Virus record (IMG/VR): IMGVR_UViG_3300010401_000014
Location: 1-50,978 of that record
DNA length: 50,978 nucleotides
DNA from: a virus
Direction: 5' to 3' (one strand)
This document shows, piece by piece, positions 1-7,680 of the stretch. The first letter of the stretch is position 1, and each line of letters begins with the position of its first letter. The notes under the pieces were generated by a model that was given only the letters and a program-made list of their open reading frames with translations, made no database searches and had not been told where the DNA came from. A program made the position numbers and the translations under genes.

Positions 1-123
1 ATTGGACCTGGAAAAGATGTAGAAGATGTTGAATTTGAGATAGCTGGAAAGGGAAAATTTAAAGCAAAAAAAGTTTATAGAAAGCAAATGCTTCTACGTA
101 TTCCACCTAGGTTAGATGAAATG
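1..123. repeat. Terminal direct repeat (circular closure), copy 1
   Basis: These 123 bases are identical to the last 123 bases of the window (50856-50978). A repeat of this size at the two ends, falling inside one continuous reading frame, is what an assembler leaves when it closes a circular or circularly permuted genome. It is probably not a biological terminal repeat. Confidence 0.93.
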
Positions 124-255
124 ATAACTACTGCTAGTTTACTTCTAAACAAGCCAAAAAATCAATTTGAAATTGAATTCCATGAAAGATTTTTGGTTGC
201 ATTTATGCAAGAAAAAGGTTTAGACGTTATTAAAGGTGAGGTATTTTCCAGGTGA
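1..255 (+). CDS. Ribbon-helix-helix-like protein, 3' part (gene crosses the ends)
   Basis: This is the C-terminal 84 codons of a 97-residue protein whose start lies at 50817. The middle has the pattern of an Arc/CopG-type ribbon-helix-helix DNA-binding domain: a short strand (KQMLLRIPP), then a helix (RLDEMITTASLLL), then a second helix around FEIEFHERFL. Phage proteins of this kind usually act as small dimeric regulators. The stop codon overlaps the GTG start of the next small peptide. The fold assignment rests on sequence pattern alone. Confidence 0.7.
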   Translation: MGPGKDVEDVEFEIAGKGKFKAKKVYRKQMLLRIPPRLDEMITTASLLLNKPKNQFEIEFHERFLVAFMQEKGLDVIKGEVFSR

Positions 256-332
256 TAAGAATTTTGTTGGTAACAGTTTTAGTTATATGTATTTTACTTA
301 TGATACTAAAGGTTAAATATCCACATGATTGA
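252..332 (+). CDS. Tiny single-span membrane peptide
   Basis: This is a 26-codon reading frame with a GTG start that overlaps the preceding stop (GTGA). It encodes one hydrophobic stretch (ILLVTVLVICILLMIL) followed by a short charged tail. It ends 5 bases inside the macro-domain gene. The tight coupling on both sides supports translation. No function can be assigned beyond a probable inner-membrane peptide. Confidence 0.45.
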   Translation: MIRILLVTVLVICILLMILKVKYPHD

Positions 333-780
333 ACTAAAAGAAAAATGTAATATATTTGATAAAGTTGACGAAGGCTTTGTTGGTATACTTACGAACGGCG
401 TAGTAAAACCTAATGGTTGTTTAGTAATGGGAGCAGGCCAAGCTAAAGAAGCTTTAGATTTGTTTCCGTTTATTGACGCAGTATTAGGCGATCATGTAAA
501 AGAACATGGAAATATTCCAAAGTTATTTGAGATGCTTGATAAATTTGAAGTACCTGCTGATTTATTTTCATTTCCTACAAAGGTACATTTTCGTGAACCA
601 TCGTCATTTGAACTTATCAAGAATTCCGCAAAATGGTTAGATGATACTGCTAGAGAAAATGCAAGTGAATTATTCTTTTTACCTCGACCTGGATGCGGAT
701 TAGGTGGATTAAGATGGGATGATGTTAGATATAATATTAGTTTCTTACCTGATAATGTAATAATTGTAACTAACACATAA
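325..780 (+). CDS. Macro-domain protein (ADP-ribose-binding type)
   Basis: This 151-residue protein reads like a single macro domain. The N-terminal part GFVGILTNGVVKPNGCLVMGAGQAKEA corresponds to the strand and glycine-rich loop that bind ADP-ribose. The later segment LPRPGCGLGGLRWDDVR matches the second conserved loop (G-G/C-G-L-G-G). Macro domains bind or hydrolyse ADP-ribose and its derivatives such as ADP-ribose 1''-phosphate. In phages they may reverse ADP-ribosylation or take part in NAD metabolism. It lies in the rightward block between the ribbon-helix-helix gene and the ParB-like gene. The substrate and whether it is catalytic are unknown. Confidence 0.75.
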   Translation: MIELKEKCNIFDKVDEGFVGILTNGVVKPNGCLVMGAGQAKEALDLFPFIDAVLGDHVKEHGNIPKLFEMLDKFEVPADLFSFPTKVHFREPSSFELIKNSAKWLDDTARENASELFFLPRPGCGLGGLRWDDVRYNISFLPDNVIIVTNT

Positions 781-782
781 TT

Positions 783-1079
783 ATGGAACATCAATATAAT
801 AGCGGTGATAACGAACCTGAATATTTAAGGTTTCAAGAAAACTTACAAGTAGATGTTAATGAGAAATTCTATAAAACAAGAAAATGGTATGTTATTATAG
901 AATTCAAATCTCTAACAATTGGAGAAGTTAGATGGTATTTTGGATGGAAAAAATACTGTTTTTATCCTAATGTACTAAAAAAAGAAATACCACTAGAGCA
1001 TAGATGCCTAAAAGACATTGCAGAATTTTGTGTTGAACAAACAAGAGAGTATAACATTGGAAGAACTAATAAAAACTAA
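783..1079 (+). CDS. Conserved phage protein of unknown function
   Basis: This 98-residue protein starts 3 bases after the macro-domain stop. It carries an aromatic, basic centre (IGEVRWYFGWKKYCFYPN) and a C-terminal CLKDIAEFC segment. I recognise this pattern from small uncharacterised proteins of many phages, but no function is known to me. Its last 62 bases overlap the beginning of the ParB-like frame. Confidence 0.65.
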   Translation: MEHQYNSGDNEPEYLRFQENLQVDVNEKFYKTRKWYVIIEFKSLTIGEVRWYFGWKKYCFYPNVLKKEIPLEHRCLKDIAEFCVEQTREYNIGRTNKN

Positions 1080-2052
1080 AATCTCAGACATTTATGTTAC
1101 AAAAGAACGTGAAGAAATTGATGGTATTGAACCATTAGCACAATCAATTTCTCAAGCTGGCAGATTAATTGAACCTGTAATTCTTTATAGAGATGAAAAA
1201 AATAGAATACTTGTAGCAGCAGGTAGACGAAGAATTCGCGCCTTAGAAATGCTTAAATGGGAATATGTTGATGCTATATTTTGCACACAGCAAGAAGCTG
1301 AATTAATTAGAATTGATGAAAACTTACGTAGACAAGAATTAACTGCTTTTCAGCGTGCAAAATCTATTAGAGAAAGAGTAGAAATATTAAAACGGATGGG
1401 AATTGGAGTAGGAAAGAATGAAGGAAAAAGAGGGCGTCCACCTGGTGGAAAAACAGAAGCAATTAAAAGAGCGGCTAGAGACATTGGAGCTAGCGTTTCT
1501 ACAATTAAAAGAGAACTTCAAATTGCTGACATATCGAAGAATGCTTCTGAGAAGATCGCTGGGACTAAGCTAGAAAATGATAAGATGATGTTAGTTAGAA
1601 TTGCTCAACAACCTAAAGAAAAACATTTAAGGTTAGTTGACGCAATTCAATCCGGTGAGACTTTTGAAGAAGCAATGAGAAAGCTTGAGTCTAAAGAGCT
1701 AAAAGGACAAGAATGGCCTGATGATTTCAACGATATCTTTATTTACAATAGACGTGAACTGTTCTTTCTAATTAGCAAGATTAAGGGAGAGTTAAATCGA
1801 AATTATAGCATTCTATCTAAGTATAAAGGAAAACCCCATAGGAACCAAATTTATCAAGCAGCAGTAAAAATGAGAGAATTCTATGAAGAAATAATCGCCA
1901 ATCTACTGCTTGCAATTCCTACAGGGCCTTGCCCGTATTGCGATTTTAAAGGTTGTGAGAAATGTTTATTTGATGGTTATGCTCCTAAAGGTTTATTAAT
2001 AACAGCAGAAGAAGAAGGAATTATGGTGAAGAAATACTATTTCAGTAGATAG
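1018..2052 (+). CDS. ParB/Spo0J-like nuclease-fold DNA-binding protein
   Basis: The N-terminal part (residues about 15-110) has the ParB domain with the GRRRIRALE box and the ENLRRQELTAFQRA box used by the family for CTP binding and DNA contact. A helix-turn-helix follows (AIKRAARDIGASVSTIKREL, about 150-170). The C-terminus carries a probable zinc knuckle with CPYC and CEKC. The family partitions plasmids or acts as a transcription or nuclease factor in phages. No ParA partner is visible. The start is uncertain: TTG at 1018 gives the full frame, but a GTG shortly after is also possible, since both lie inside the previous gene. It ends directly against the oppositely oriented late block. Confidence 0.8.
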   Translation: MQNFVLNKQESITLEELIKTKISDIYVTKEREEIDGIEPLAQSISQAGRLIEPVILYRDEKNRILVAAGRRRIRALEMLKWEYVDAIFCTQQEAELIRIDENLRRQELTAFQRAKSIRERVEILKRMGIGVGKNEGKRGRPPGGKTEAIKRAARDIGASVSTIKRELQIADISKNASEKIAGTKLENDKMMLVRIAQQPKEKHLRLVDAIQSGETFEEAMRKLESKELKGQEWPDDFNDIFIYNRRELFFLISKIKGELNRNYSILSKYKGKPHRNQIYQAAVKMREFYEEIIANLLLAIPTGPCPYCDFKGCEKCLFDGYAPKGLLITAEEEGIMVKKYYFSR

Positions 2053-2856
2053 CTAAACTAGATCCTTTGCAATCAAATCAGCAGCAAGATTCTTTAGCTT
2101 TTCAATGCGATCTTTGCCTATTGGCCTTCCGCCCCATCCGACCATTAACTTTACTGTCTCTTTAGATGCATCAGAAAGTTTTACAGATTTAGGCGATTCA
2201 ACATGAGGCGTTTCCACTGGAACAGGATTTGTAGTAGGTTTAGGAGTTACATTTAAATTAGTAGCCTCTTTAGGAAGAACAAAGCTAGTAATTTCACCTT
2301 GACCCAAAGCGTTCATTATATAAACTTCTCTACCATCAAGATTCAACTTCCACATGAAACCGTTTTCTTTAGTTTCATCTTTAGTTAAATAAGGCTTCTG
2401 CAGAGTACCGTTAGGAGAAAGATCAATTTTTACTTTGTATTGCGCCAGTGCTCCGTCAGTACCAATTCCAGTTGCAGCTAAATCAACTACTTCTTGAAAT
2501 GTTGGGATACCATCATATTTATCTTTACTACCAAGTAATCCAGCTTCAAATGCTCGTTTTAGAACTTCAAAATTATTCGGCATTCGCTCGGCAGAAGGTC
2601 CTACCCACTGAACACCTGGAATTGCTTCGCCATAACGCATCGCATAGTTATCGCGTGAAGTAACTTGTCCTGATCCACCATCGTAATGCTGAGGAATAAA
2701 CGCTTGAATCTCTTCACGAAATTGTCCAGATGTAAGAATTCTTTTAACTCTATTTGTGTTTGGGTCAATAGCTCCAGTAGGATCAGCAGTAAACCATCTA
2801 ACAGTTTTCACACCAAACATTGAAGGCTTGAATCCAGTACCTAGCTCTTTTTCCAT
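2053..2856 (-). CDS. Unknown protein, last gene of the late block
   Basis: This is a 267-residue protein with an ATG start preceded by AAGGAATATTAAA, a good ribosome binding site. It has an N-terminal globular part, a Pro/Val/Thr-rich linker around residues 205-222 (PKPTTNPVPVETPHVESP) and a short basic C-terminal domain. I do not recognise the family. As the distal gene of the leftward late transcript, it may be a virion or lysis-associated protein, but this is inference from position. Its stop codon abuts the stop of the ParB-like gene and I see no terminator hairpin there. Confidence 0.65.
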   Translation of the reverse strand: MEKELGTGFKPSMFGVKTVRWFTADPTGAIDPNTNRVKRILTSGQFREEIQAFIPQHYDGGSGQVTSRDNYAMRYGEAIPGVQWVGPSAERMPNNFEVLKRAFEAGLLGSKDKYDGIPTFQEVVDLAATGIGTDGALAQYKVKIDLSPNGTLQKPYLTKDETKENGFMWKLNLDGREVYIMNALGQGEITSFVLPKEATNLNVTPKPTTNPVPVETPHVESPKSVKLSDASKETVKLMVGWGGRPIGKDRIEKLKNLAADLIAKDLV

Positions 2857-2880
2857 TTTAATATTCCTTTAACTAGTTAA

Positions 2881-3066
2881 CTAATCTCCACCGCCTGCGC
2901 AATTAGAAGGATCTATTTTTCTCCAGTTATCAATATTATCTTTCTTGAATTGATCTAAATTCCTTTCCCACTTGCTTTTAGTAGTTAACTTTCCTTGAAA
3001 CAATTCTTTTACTGCTAAAAACAAAACTCCAAAAACAAGTATTGCAATTGCTATTAGCCAATCCAT
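2881..3066 (-). CDS. Small single-span membrane protein
   Basis: This 61-residue protein starts MDWLIAIAILVFGVLFLAVKEL, one N-terminal membrane span, followed by a basic and then acidic soluble tail ending in Gly-Gly-Asp. A longer frame exists upstream but overlaps the preceding gene; the ATG at 3066 sits just after that gene's stop and is preferred. It belongs to a run of small membrane or coiled-coil proteins (2881-4420) that looks like a lysis or membrane module. Confidence 0.55.
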   Translation of the reverse strand: MDWLIAIAILVFGVLFLAVKELFQGKLTTKSKWERNLDQFKKDNIDNWRKIDPSNCAGGGD

Positions 3067-3067
3067 A

Positions 3068-3385
3068 TTAATTACCAATTGGAAAATTTGCTTGCTGTTC
3101 TCCTGCGCTTCCTTTGATTGGTGTAAATGTAACCTCTCTACGATAGATATTAAAAATACCAGCAGCAACACCAATAACCTTAACTGAAATTACTGCAATT
3201 TTTGGATCAAAAGCTTCATTAAGAAAATCACAAATCAATTTAACAATCTCATCAGATCCAAATAGAATAGTAAAAATGAAAGCTATATTACCCCAATGTG
3301 TAATAGATTTAATTCTATCCTTTGGAGTAACTACTACTTGATCTTTTGAATTATCTACTACTACAAGCTTTTCATCTGGCTGCAT
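3068..3385 (-). CDS. Probable holin-like membrane protein
   Basis: This 105-residue protein has two hydrophobic segments, about residues 31-50 (WGNIAFIFTILFGSDEIVKLI) and 61-78 (PKIAVISVKVIGVAAGIF), separated by a short polar loop, with charged ends. That layout is common in class II holins, which make lesions in the inner membrane for endolysin release. Its neighbours are other small membrane proteins. No family signature identifies it with certainty. Confidence 0.5.
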   Translation of the reverse strand: MQPDEKLVVVDNSKDQVVVTPKDRIKSITHWGNIAFIFTILFGSDEIVKLICDFLNEAFDPKIAVISVKVIGVAAGIFNIYRREVTFTPIKGSAGEQQANFPIGN

Positions 3386-3393
3386 AATTTATC

Positions 3394-3879
3394 CTAACCT
3401 GCAAACTTAAAGATTAAAGTTAATATAGCAACCAGTGCTATAATTCCAGAAATAATCCATCCTAGAAATTGAGTTATTCCTCCGCTTTTACCTTCTTGCT
3501 TATCAAGCTTTGAGGAAAGTGAATTAACTAGAGTAGTAACATTCCCTATTTTTTCATCTAATGCTGCAAACTTTGCATCAGATTCAACTCTAGTTATATT
3601 TAATCTTTGAGCGTCGGCCATAGCTCCGCGAATTTCATTCATTCCCTCAAATCTTTTATCAGAAGCACTTTCCGCTTTCTGTACTGCTTTTTCAGCAGAA
3701 GCCATTGCTACAGTCGTAGCTTCTTTAGATAAATTAAACCTTAAATCATTTTGTTCCTGTGCTGCTTTTAGCAAGCTTTCAAGATGATTAACTTTAGATT
3801 CAAGTAAATCTATAAAGTTTTTCTTTTGAGCATTATATAGCTCTTCAAAGAAACGCAGTATAGGAATTTCTAATTCCAC
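3394..3879 (-). CDS. Coiled-coil protein with C-terminal membrane anchor
   Basis: This 161-residue protein has a GTG start preceded by GGAATTAAGTAA. Residues about 20-130 are a long alpha-helical, heptad-rich region with many Lys, Glu and Ala. The C-terminus is one strong membrane span (FLGWIISGIIALVAILTLIF). The topology resembles tail-anchored phage membrane proteins. It could act in lysis or superinfection exclusion. The family is not recognised. Confidence 0.6.
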   Translation of the reverse strand: MELEIPILRFFEELYNAQKKNFIDLLESKVNHLESLLKAAQEQNDLRFNLSKEATTVAMASAEKAVQKAESASDKRFEGMNEIRGAMADAQRLNITRVESDAKFAALDEKIGNVTTLVNSLSSKLDKQEGKSGGITQFLGWIISGIIALVAILTLIFKFAG

Positions 3880-3899
3880 TTACTTAATTCCAGTTTAGT

Positions 3900-4115
3900 T
3901 TAGATCGCCTTTTGCTGTTCCAGATAATCTAGAATTTCTTGACAATATTTAGCTACAGCTTCTGTTCTAGATATAAATTCTTTAACTTGATCCTGCGTAG
4001 GCTCTACATTAAATTGATCTCGATATTCGACAATTGTATTCTCAGTGCATTTCATTTGATGAACAAGTGCAGCCATGTTATCAATGATTTCTTTTGCGCA
4101 GCGAATTCCGCCCAT
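3900..4115 (-). CDS. Small alpha-helical protein of unknown function
   Basis: This 71-residue protein is predicted to be mostly helical (CAKEIIDNMAALVHQMK and a C-terminal coiled-coil stretch ending YLEQQKAI). It has four cysteines and no membrane span. It lies between two membrane proteins in the same leftward transcript. Function unknown. Confidence 0.6.
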   Translation of the reverse strand: MGGIRCAKEIIDNMAALVHQMKCTENTIVEYRDQFNVEPTQDQVKEFISRTEAVAKYCQEILDYLEQQKAI

Positions 4116-4120
4116 TTTAT

Positions 4121-4420
4121 TTAATCCTCGTCTTTCTTTAATCTAAAACCGCGTTCTAATAACTGGCGCTCTAGTCTTTCTCTTTTTAAGATTTCAACCT
4201 TCAAATCTTCTCTCAAGTCTAAATCCCTAGATTTTGATTCTATTTCTATTCTTGTTTTCTCCTCTCTTAGATTGTTATATCTTTCTGTTAAAGTTGCACC
4301 CCACCAAACGCCGCCTATTAATTCACCTAAAGCAAATAAGAAAACAACAATTGGTATTGTAATTCCTGATTTAGAATCTAGGCGTACATTTCCATTTCCG
4401 TTGCCATTATCACCAGCCAT
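4121..4420 (-). CDS. Membrane-anchored coiled-coil protein (spanin- or holin-like layout)
   Basis: This 99-residue protein has a Gly/Asn-rich start, one membrane span at about residues 20-45 (ITIPIVVFLFALGELIGGVWWG), then a long charged coiled coil (RYNNLREEKTRIEIES and onward) to the C-terminus. An N-terminal anchor plus coiled coil is the layout of inner-membrane spanins, which join the membranes of Gram-negative hosts at lysis. No outer-membrane lipoprotein partner is visible nearby, so this remains a topology-based guess. Confidence 0.5.
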   Translation of the reverse strand: MAGDNGNGNGNVRLDSKSGITIPIVVFLFALGELIGGVWWGATLTERYNNLREEKTRIEIESKSRDLDLREDLKVEILKRERLERQLLERGFRLKKDED

Positions 4421-4459
4421 TTCTCACCTATAAAATTTAAATATACATTCTAGATAGTA

Positions 4460-4858
4460 TTAAGGCTGAATATCAGAATCGTTATTTATTGCTATAGTTG
4501 TTGCAATTGTTGCGTTTGCTTCTTTTTCTTCTCCAGATTTTCTAGCGTTTCGCAGAAATGTAATCACAGCAACATCAATTGCCTGTAAACAAGTTTGAGG
4601 ATTAGGAACCTGCGTGTTAAGTTGTCCCGATGTACATTGTCCTGCATTTACCATCGTCTGACCGCATAAAACAGTCGCAGTCCACCCAATTCCGCGGCAA
4701 GTATCATCTTTAACATCTACGGCTTTTGTAGTAGCTATAACGTATGAAGCTTTTAATGTAGTTGTTCCGTCTCCATTATTAGTAGTAATAACAGTAGAAA
4801 ATAATGGAATAGATAAAAAAACCAGTAAAGCAATGAATACTATAGTTTTCTTATACAT
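4460..4858 (-). CDS. Secreted small cysteine-containing protein
   Basis: With the ATG at 4858 the protein is 132 residues and begins with a clear Sec signal peptide, MYKKTIVFIALLVFLSIPLFS. An upstream ATG at 4912 lies inside the preceding gene and would hide the signal; the site AGGACATTAGCA before 4858 is a good ribosome binding site. The mature part has five cysteines (CRG, LCG, QCT, TCL and others) consistent with disulfides outside the cytoplasm. Unknown family, in a run of four exported proteins. Confidence 0.65.
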   Translation of the reverse strand: MYKKTIVFIALLVFLSIPLFSTVITTNNGDGTTTLKASYVIATTKAVDVKDDTCRGIGWTATVLCGQTMVNAGQCTSGQLNTQVPNPQTCLQAIDVAVITFLRNARKSGEEKEANATIATTIAINNDSDIQP

Positions 4859-4887
4859 TGCTAATGTCCTATCTTGGTTGAAAATAA

Positions 4888-6282
4888 CTATGGAGAATCC
4901 CACGCACGGCAAAATGAACCTCTATATATTGTTAATGTTCCAGAACTATGCGTAGCTTGAGCATATCTAGGAATAAACGTACCATTACCACTGGATTCAA
5001 ATGAAAAATGAACCTGAATTTCGCTGTCTCCAGTAACAGTAGCAACCGAAACAGCCGTACTTAATGACGTAACTTGTTGTGATTTTATAAGAGCTGTGTC
5101 TGTAATTTTAACATGAGCTCTAAAATCTGTTGCAGTTGCAGTCCCTCCATTAAAATCTACCTGTACACCTTCACCTGCTACAGAATCATTGACAAAGAAA
5201 GTACATTCACCATCATAATTTCTACCAGTTGTTAAAGTCATTGAAAGGCCAGTGGTTGCCATTGTTGCAGTTGCGTTTGTACCATTAGAAGAAAGATGAG
5301 ATTGGCCAGCCCATTGGTACCACTGATTATGCGAAGAACCTCCAAATCCTAAAACTTTAGTGGTTACAGATCCTATTGTGATAGCACCGCCATTTAAAGC
5401 AAGCGTACATCCGTTTGCGCCAAGACAAATATTAACTCCGCCGCTATAAAGAACTTGCAATATACTATCATTAGGATTACCGCTATGTACATCTAATAAT
5501 GATGTACCAAGTGGATCAGACATAATATAATAATTAGCATTTGATACTGCTGCTAATTTTAAAGCGCCAGCACTAGGTGAACTGCTATTTGTTATAACAC
5601 CAAGGGTAGAGCTAGTGCTTCTAGTCATAACTTCTGTACCACTTCCCGGTACCGTAATTCCGGGTAATGCGCATGTGAGATTTCCAGAAGCATCAATTGC
5701 ATTAGCAAAATTTGATCCAGAGCAGTCTGTAGGATTTGTAACTAATGCTGTAGCAGTTGTAGCTGCTCCACCTGGACTAGAACTTCCTGCGTAATTTCCT
5801 GTTACACTTACTCCTAATGCAGGAGTTAAACAAGTTAAATTTCCAGAAGAATCAATACTAACTGCAAAAGTATTAGATCCGCAATCAGTAGGATTAGTAG
5901 CAAGTGCAACAGAAGTTAACGCAGGTCCACCTTCACTTGAACTAGTTGCATAATTACCATTTGTTTCAGTGCCAAGTATAGGCGTTGAGCAGGTAATATT
6001 TCCAAATGTATCTATACTTGATGCAAATGTATTAGCTGGACAATCAGTAGGATTTGTTACTAACTGAACGCATTGTAAAGCAGAACCACCTTCACTTCCG
6101 CTTAATGCCCAATTAAACTGTACTTTTGCAGCAGTAACAGCATCATCAACAATTTTAACAGTAGTTACAGAATTATCATCTGGCGTTCCACCACCAGCTT
6201 CCGTATAAATTCCTCCAGAGCTTTGAGAATTTCCAATTGATGGAAACAATATAATTATAAGTAATAATAGAAACTTTTTCAT
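4888..6282 (-). CDS. Secreted repeat protein, tail fibre-like
   Basis: This 464-residue protein begins with a signal peptide (MKKFLLLLIIILFPSIGNS). It then carries three imperfect repeats of about 48 residues, each built around NPTDC..NTFA..IDxxGN.TC, each with a cysteine pair. A region rich in Ser/Thr/Gly follows (about 215-330). The C-terminal part (about 330-464) looks like an all-beta trimerising or receptor-binding domain. Such Gly/Thr repeats are typical of phage fibre shafts and bacterial surface proteins. A Sec signal on a fibre-like protein next to tail genes is odd, because virion proteins normally assemble in the cytoplasm. Confidence 0.7.
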   Translation of the reverse strand: MKKFLLLLIIILFPSIGNSQSSGGIYTEAGGGTPDDNSVTTVKIVDDAVTAAKVQFNWALSGSEGGSALQCVQLVTNPTDCPANTFASSIDTFGNITCSTPILGTETNGNYATSSSEGGPALTSVALATNPTDCGSNTFAVSIDSSGNLTCLTPALGVSVTGNYAGSSSPGGAATTATALVTNPTDCSGSNFANAIDASGNLTCALPGITVPGSGTEVMTRSTSSTLGVITNSSSPSAGALKLAAVSNANYYIMSDPLGTSLLDVHSGNPNDSILQVLYSGGVNICLGANGCTLALNGGAITIGSVTTKVLGFGGSSHNQWYQWAGQSHLSSNGTNATATMATTGLSMTLTTGRNYDGECTFFVNDSVAGEGVQVDFNGGTATATDFRAHVKITDTALIKSQQVTSLSTAVSVATVTGDSEIQVHFSFESSGNGTFIPRYAQATHSSGTLTIYRGSFCRAWDSP

Positions 6283-6291
6283 CTGATATAC

Positions 6292-6657
6292 CTACTGAGT
6301 GTGAATCGTAAGCTCTGTAGTACCTGAGTTTCTGTCTACAAACAATCCAAGAGTAATACGTGGCCCTGTAGAACCTAACGGAATTCTTGTACTTTCGCCA
6401 GCGTTTAATGTAATCTTAGAAAGAAGTTTTTCTCCGGCAACGCTAGTACCATTTCTTAGAGTAACTTCTGCCCTGTTTACATCAGACGTGTTAGTTACTG
6501 TAACAAAAATAAGTCTATAAAATCGACCAGTACCAGGGGCAGAAATAGCTTGAACATCACCACTTCCAGAAACCACATTAGTTACTACTGTATCAGTGGC
6601 GGCAAATACAGGAAAAGATAAAATAGCTAGTAGTAGAAAAATTGAATATCTCTTCAT
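6292..6657 (-). CDS. Secreted small beta-sandwich-like protein
   Basis: This 121-residue protein begins with the signal peptide MKRYSIFLLLAILSFPVFA followed by a cleavage-like Ala-Ala/Thr site. The rest is rich in Val, Thr, Ser and Gly with alternating hydrophobic residues (YRLIFVTVTNTSDVNRAEVTL), suggesting a beta sandwich. It lies 9 bases downstream of the next exported gene. Function unknown. Confidence 0.65.
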   Translation of the reverse strand: MKRYSIFLLLAILSFPVFAATDTVVTNVVSGSGDVQAISAPGTGRFYRLIFVTVTNTSDVNRAEVTLRNGTSVAGEKLLSKITLNAGESTRIPLGSTGPRITLGLFVDRNSGTTELTIHTQ

Positions 6658-6665
6658 ATATTCAC

Positions 6666-7166
6666 CTAGCTAAGCGTAGAGCATTTCCATGTATTAGTAG
6701 CAGTACAGGCGCAAATAGCTGGAACTTGTGTATCGATGTAAGTATTACCAACTGCGCAAGTAGCTGGTTTTGATACAGTATTCCCGTTTTGTTGAACAGT
6801 TAGTTGACATGATAGATTTCCAGAAGCATCAATTGCATTTGCATATTGATTAGCAGAACAATCAGTTGGGTTAGTAACCAAAGATACACACTGTAATGCT
6901 GATCCACCTTCGCTTCCACTTAATGCCCAATTTACTTGCAGCTTTGCAGCAGTAACCGAATTGTCAGCTAATTCCGTAGTAGAAATAATTCCTGCGCTAT
7001 TGGTATCATCGCACAAGGCATCCAGGTTTGCCCAATTTTTTATAGCTTCTCGATAAGTCATATGAAGTTTTTCAGTGGTAGTATTAGGACATACACTTGC
7101 CGCATATGCAGGCCACGAAGAAAAAACAATAGAAAGAACAAAGATTAGAATTCGTAGAAAATTCAT
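6666..7166 (-). CDS. Secreted protein with one NPTDC/GNLSC repeat
   Basis: This 166-residue protein begins with signal peptide MNFLRILIFVLSIVFSSWPAYA. It shares with the larger exported neighbour the segment ADNSVTAAKLQVNWALSGS and one copy of the TNPTDCSANQYANAIDASGNLSC-type repeat. The C-terminus has further cysteines (PATCAVG, PAICACT, WKC). It appears to be a shorter paralogue of that neighbour, probably arising by duplication. Likely periplasmic, cell surface or virion-tip. Confidence 0.68.
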   Translation of the reverse strand: MNFLRILIFVLSIVFSSWPAYAASVCPNTTTEKLHMTYREAIKNWANLDALCDDTNSAGIISTTELADNSVTAAKLQVNWALSGSEGGSALQCVSLVTNPTDCSANQYANAIDASGNLSCQLTVQQNGNTVSKPATCAVGNTYIDTQVPAICACTATNTWKCSTLS

Positions 7167-7178
7167 TTATCCAACTCC

Positions 7179-7679
7179 CTATTCACGAGTAAATCGTTGT
7201 GGAATTCCAACTGAACCTGATTCATTCCAAGTTGCCAAAGCTTGTGTTTCTCTCTTAAATCCACTTACAGGACATTCTAAATGTAAGTGACTTGGATTTA
7301 GATTGTAAATAGTCGATAATTTATCTCCTTGAGCCATAGGGAAAAGATCATTTAATCTGCGAGTCGCAAAATTAGCCTTAGGAAATCTCTTTTGCATCAT
7401 TAGATCAATACTGTGGACTCTTGGATCAACTAATTCTCTAACTGAAACATCCGCAGCGCATCCATAGTAATGCGGAGAATCTTTCTTAGCTAACTCTTCT
7501 GGAGTATTACCCAATAGTCTAATAATTCTTAATCTAGAAGCTCCTAACTCGTGATAAATCATTGCTGATGATATAATCATAAATCTCAATGATGGCTCAA
7601 TATTTGAAGAATACCATTGTTTCTCAAGAATTTCTTCAAACTGAGTTGTAAATCGAATGTGCGCGCCTGGCCGGATCAT
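7179..7679 (-). CDS. M15-type zinc D-Ala-D-Ala peptidase-like protein
   Basis: This 166-residue protein contains SPHYYGCAADVSV, matching the SxHxxGxAxD zinc and substrate motif of peptidase family M15, and HLHLECP, matching the C-terminal HxH zinc motif. Enzymes of this family cut peptide cross-links of peptidoglycan. Its place among tail fibre genes suggests a virion-borne wall-degrading enzyme used at entry or a second endolysin, while the GH24 lysozyme lies at the other end of the block. It has no signal peptide. The catalytic Glu is not unambiguous from sequence alone. Confidence 0.72.
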   Translation of the reverse strand: MIRPGAHIRFTTQFEEILEKQWYSSNIEPSLRFMIISSAMIYHELGASRLRIIRLLGNTPEELAKKDSPHYYGCAADVSVRELVDPRVHSIDLMMQKRFPKANFATRRLNDLFPMAQGDKLSTIYNLNPSHLHLECPVSGFKRETQALATWNESGSVGIPQRFTRE

Positions 7680-7680
7680 A

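Noticed and set aside
1-123. Genuine terminal redundancy of a linear genome
   Set aside because: The repeat length and its place in one continuous gene fit an assembly overlap of a circular genome better than physical ends, though a terminal repeat cannot be excluded.
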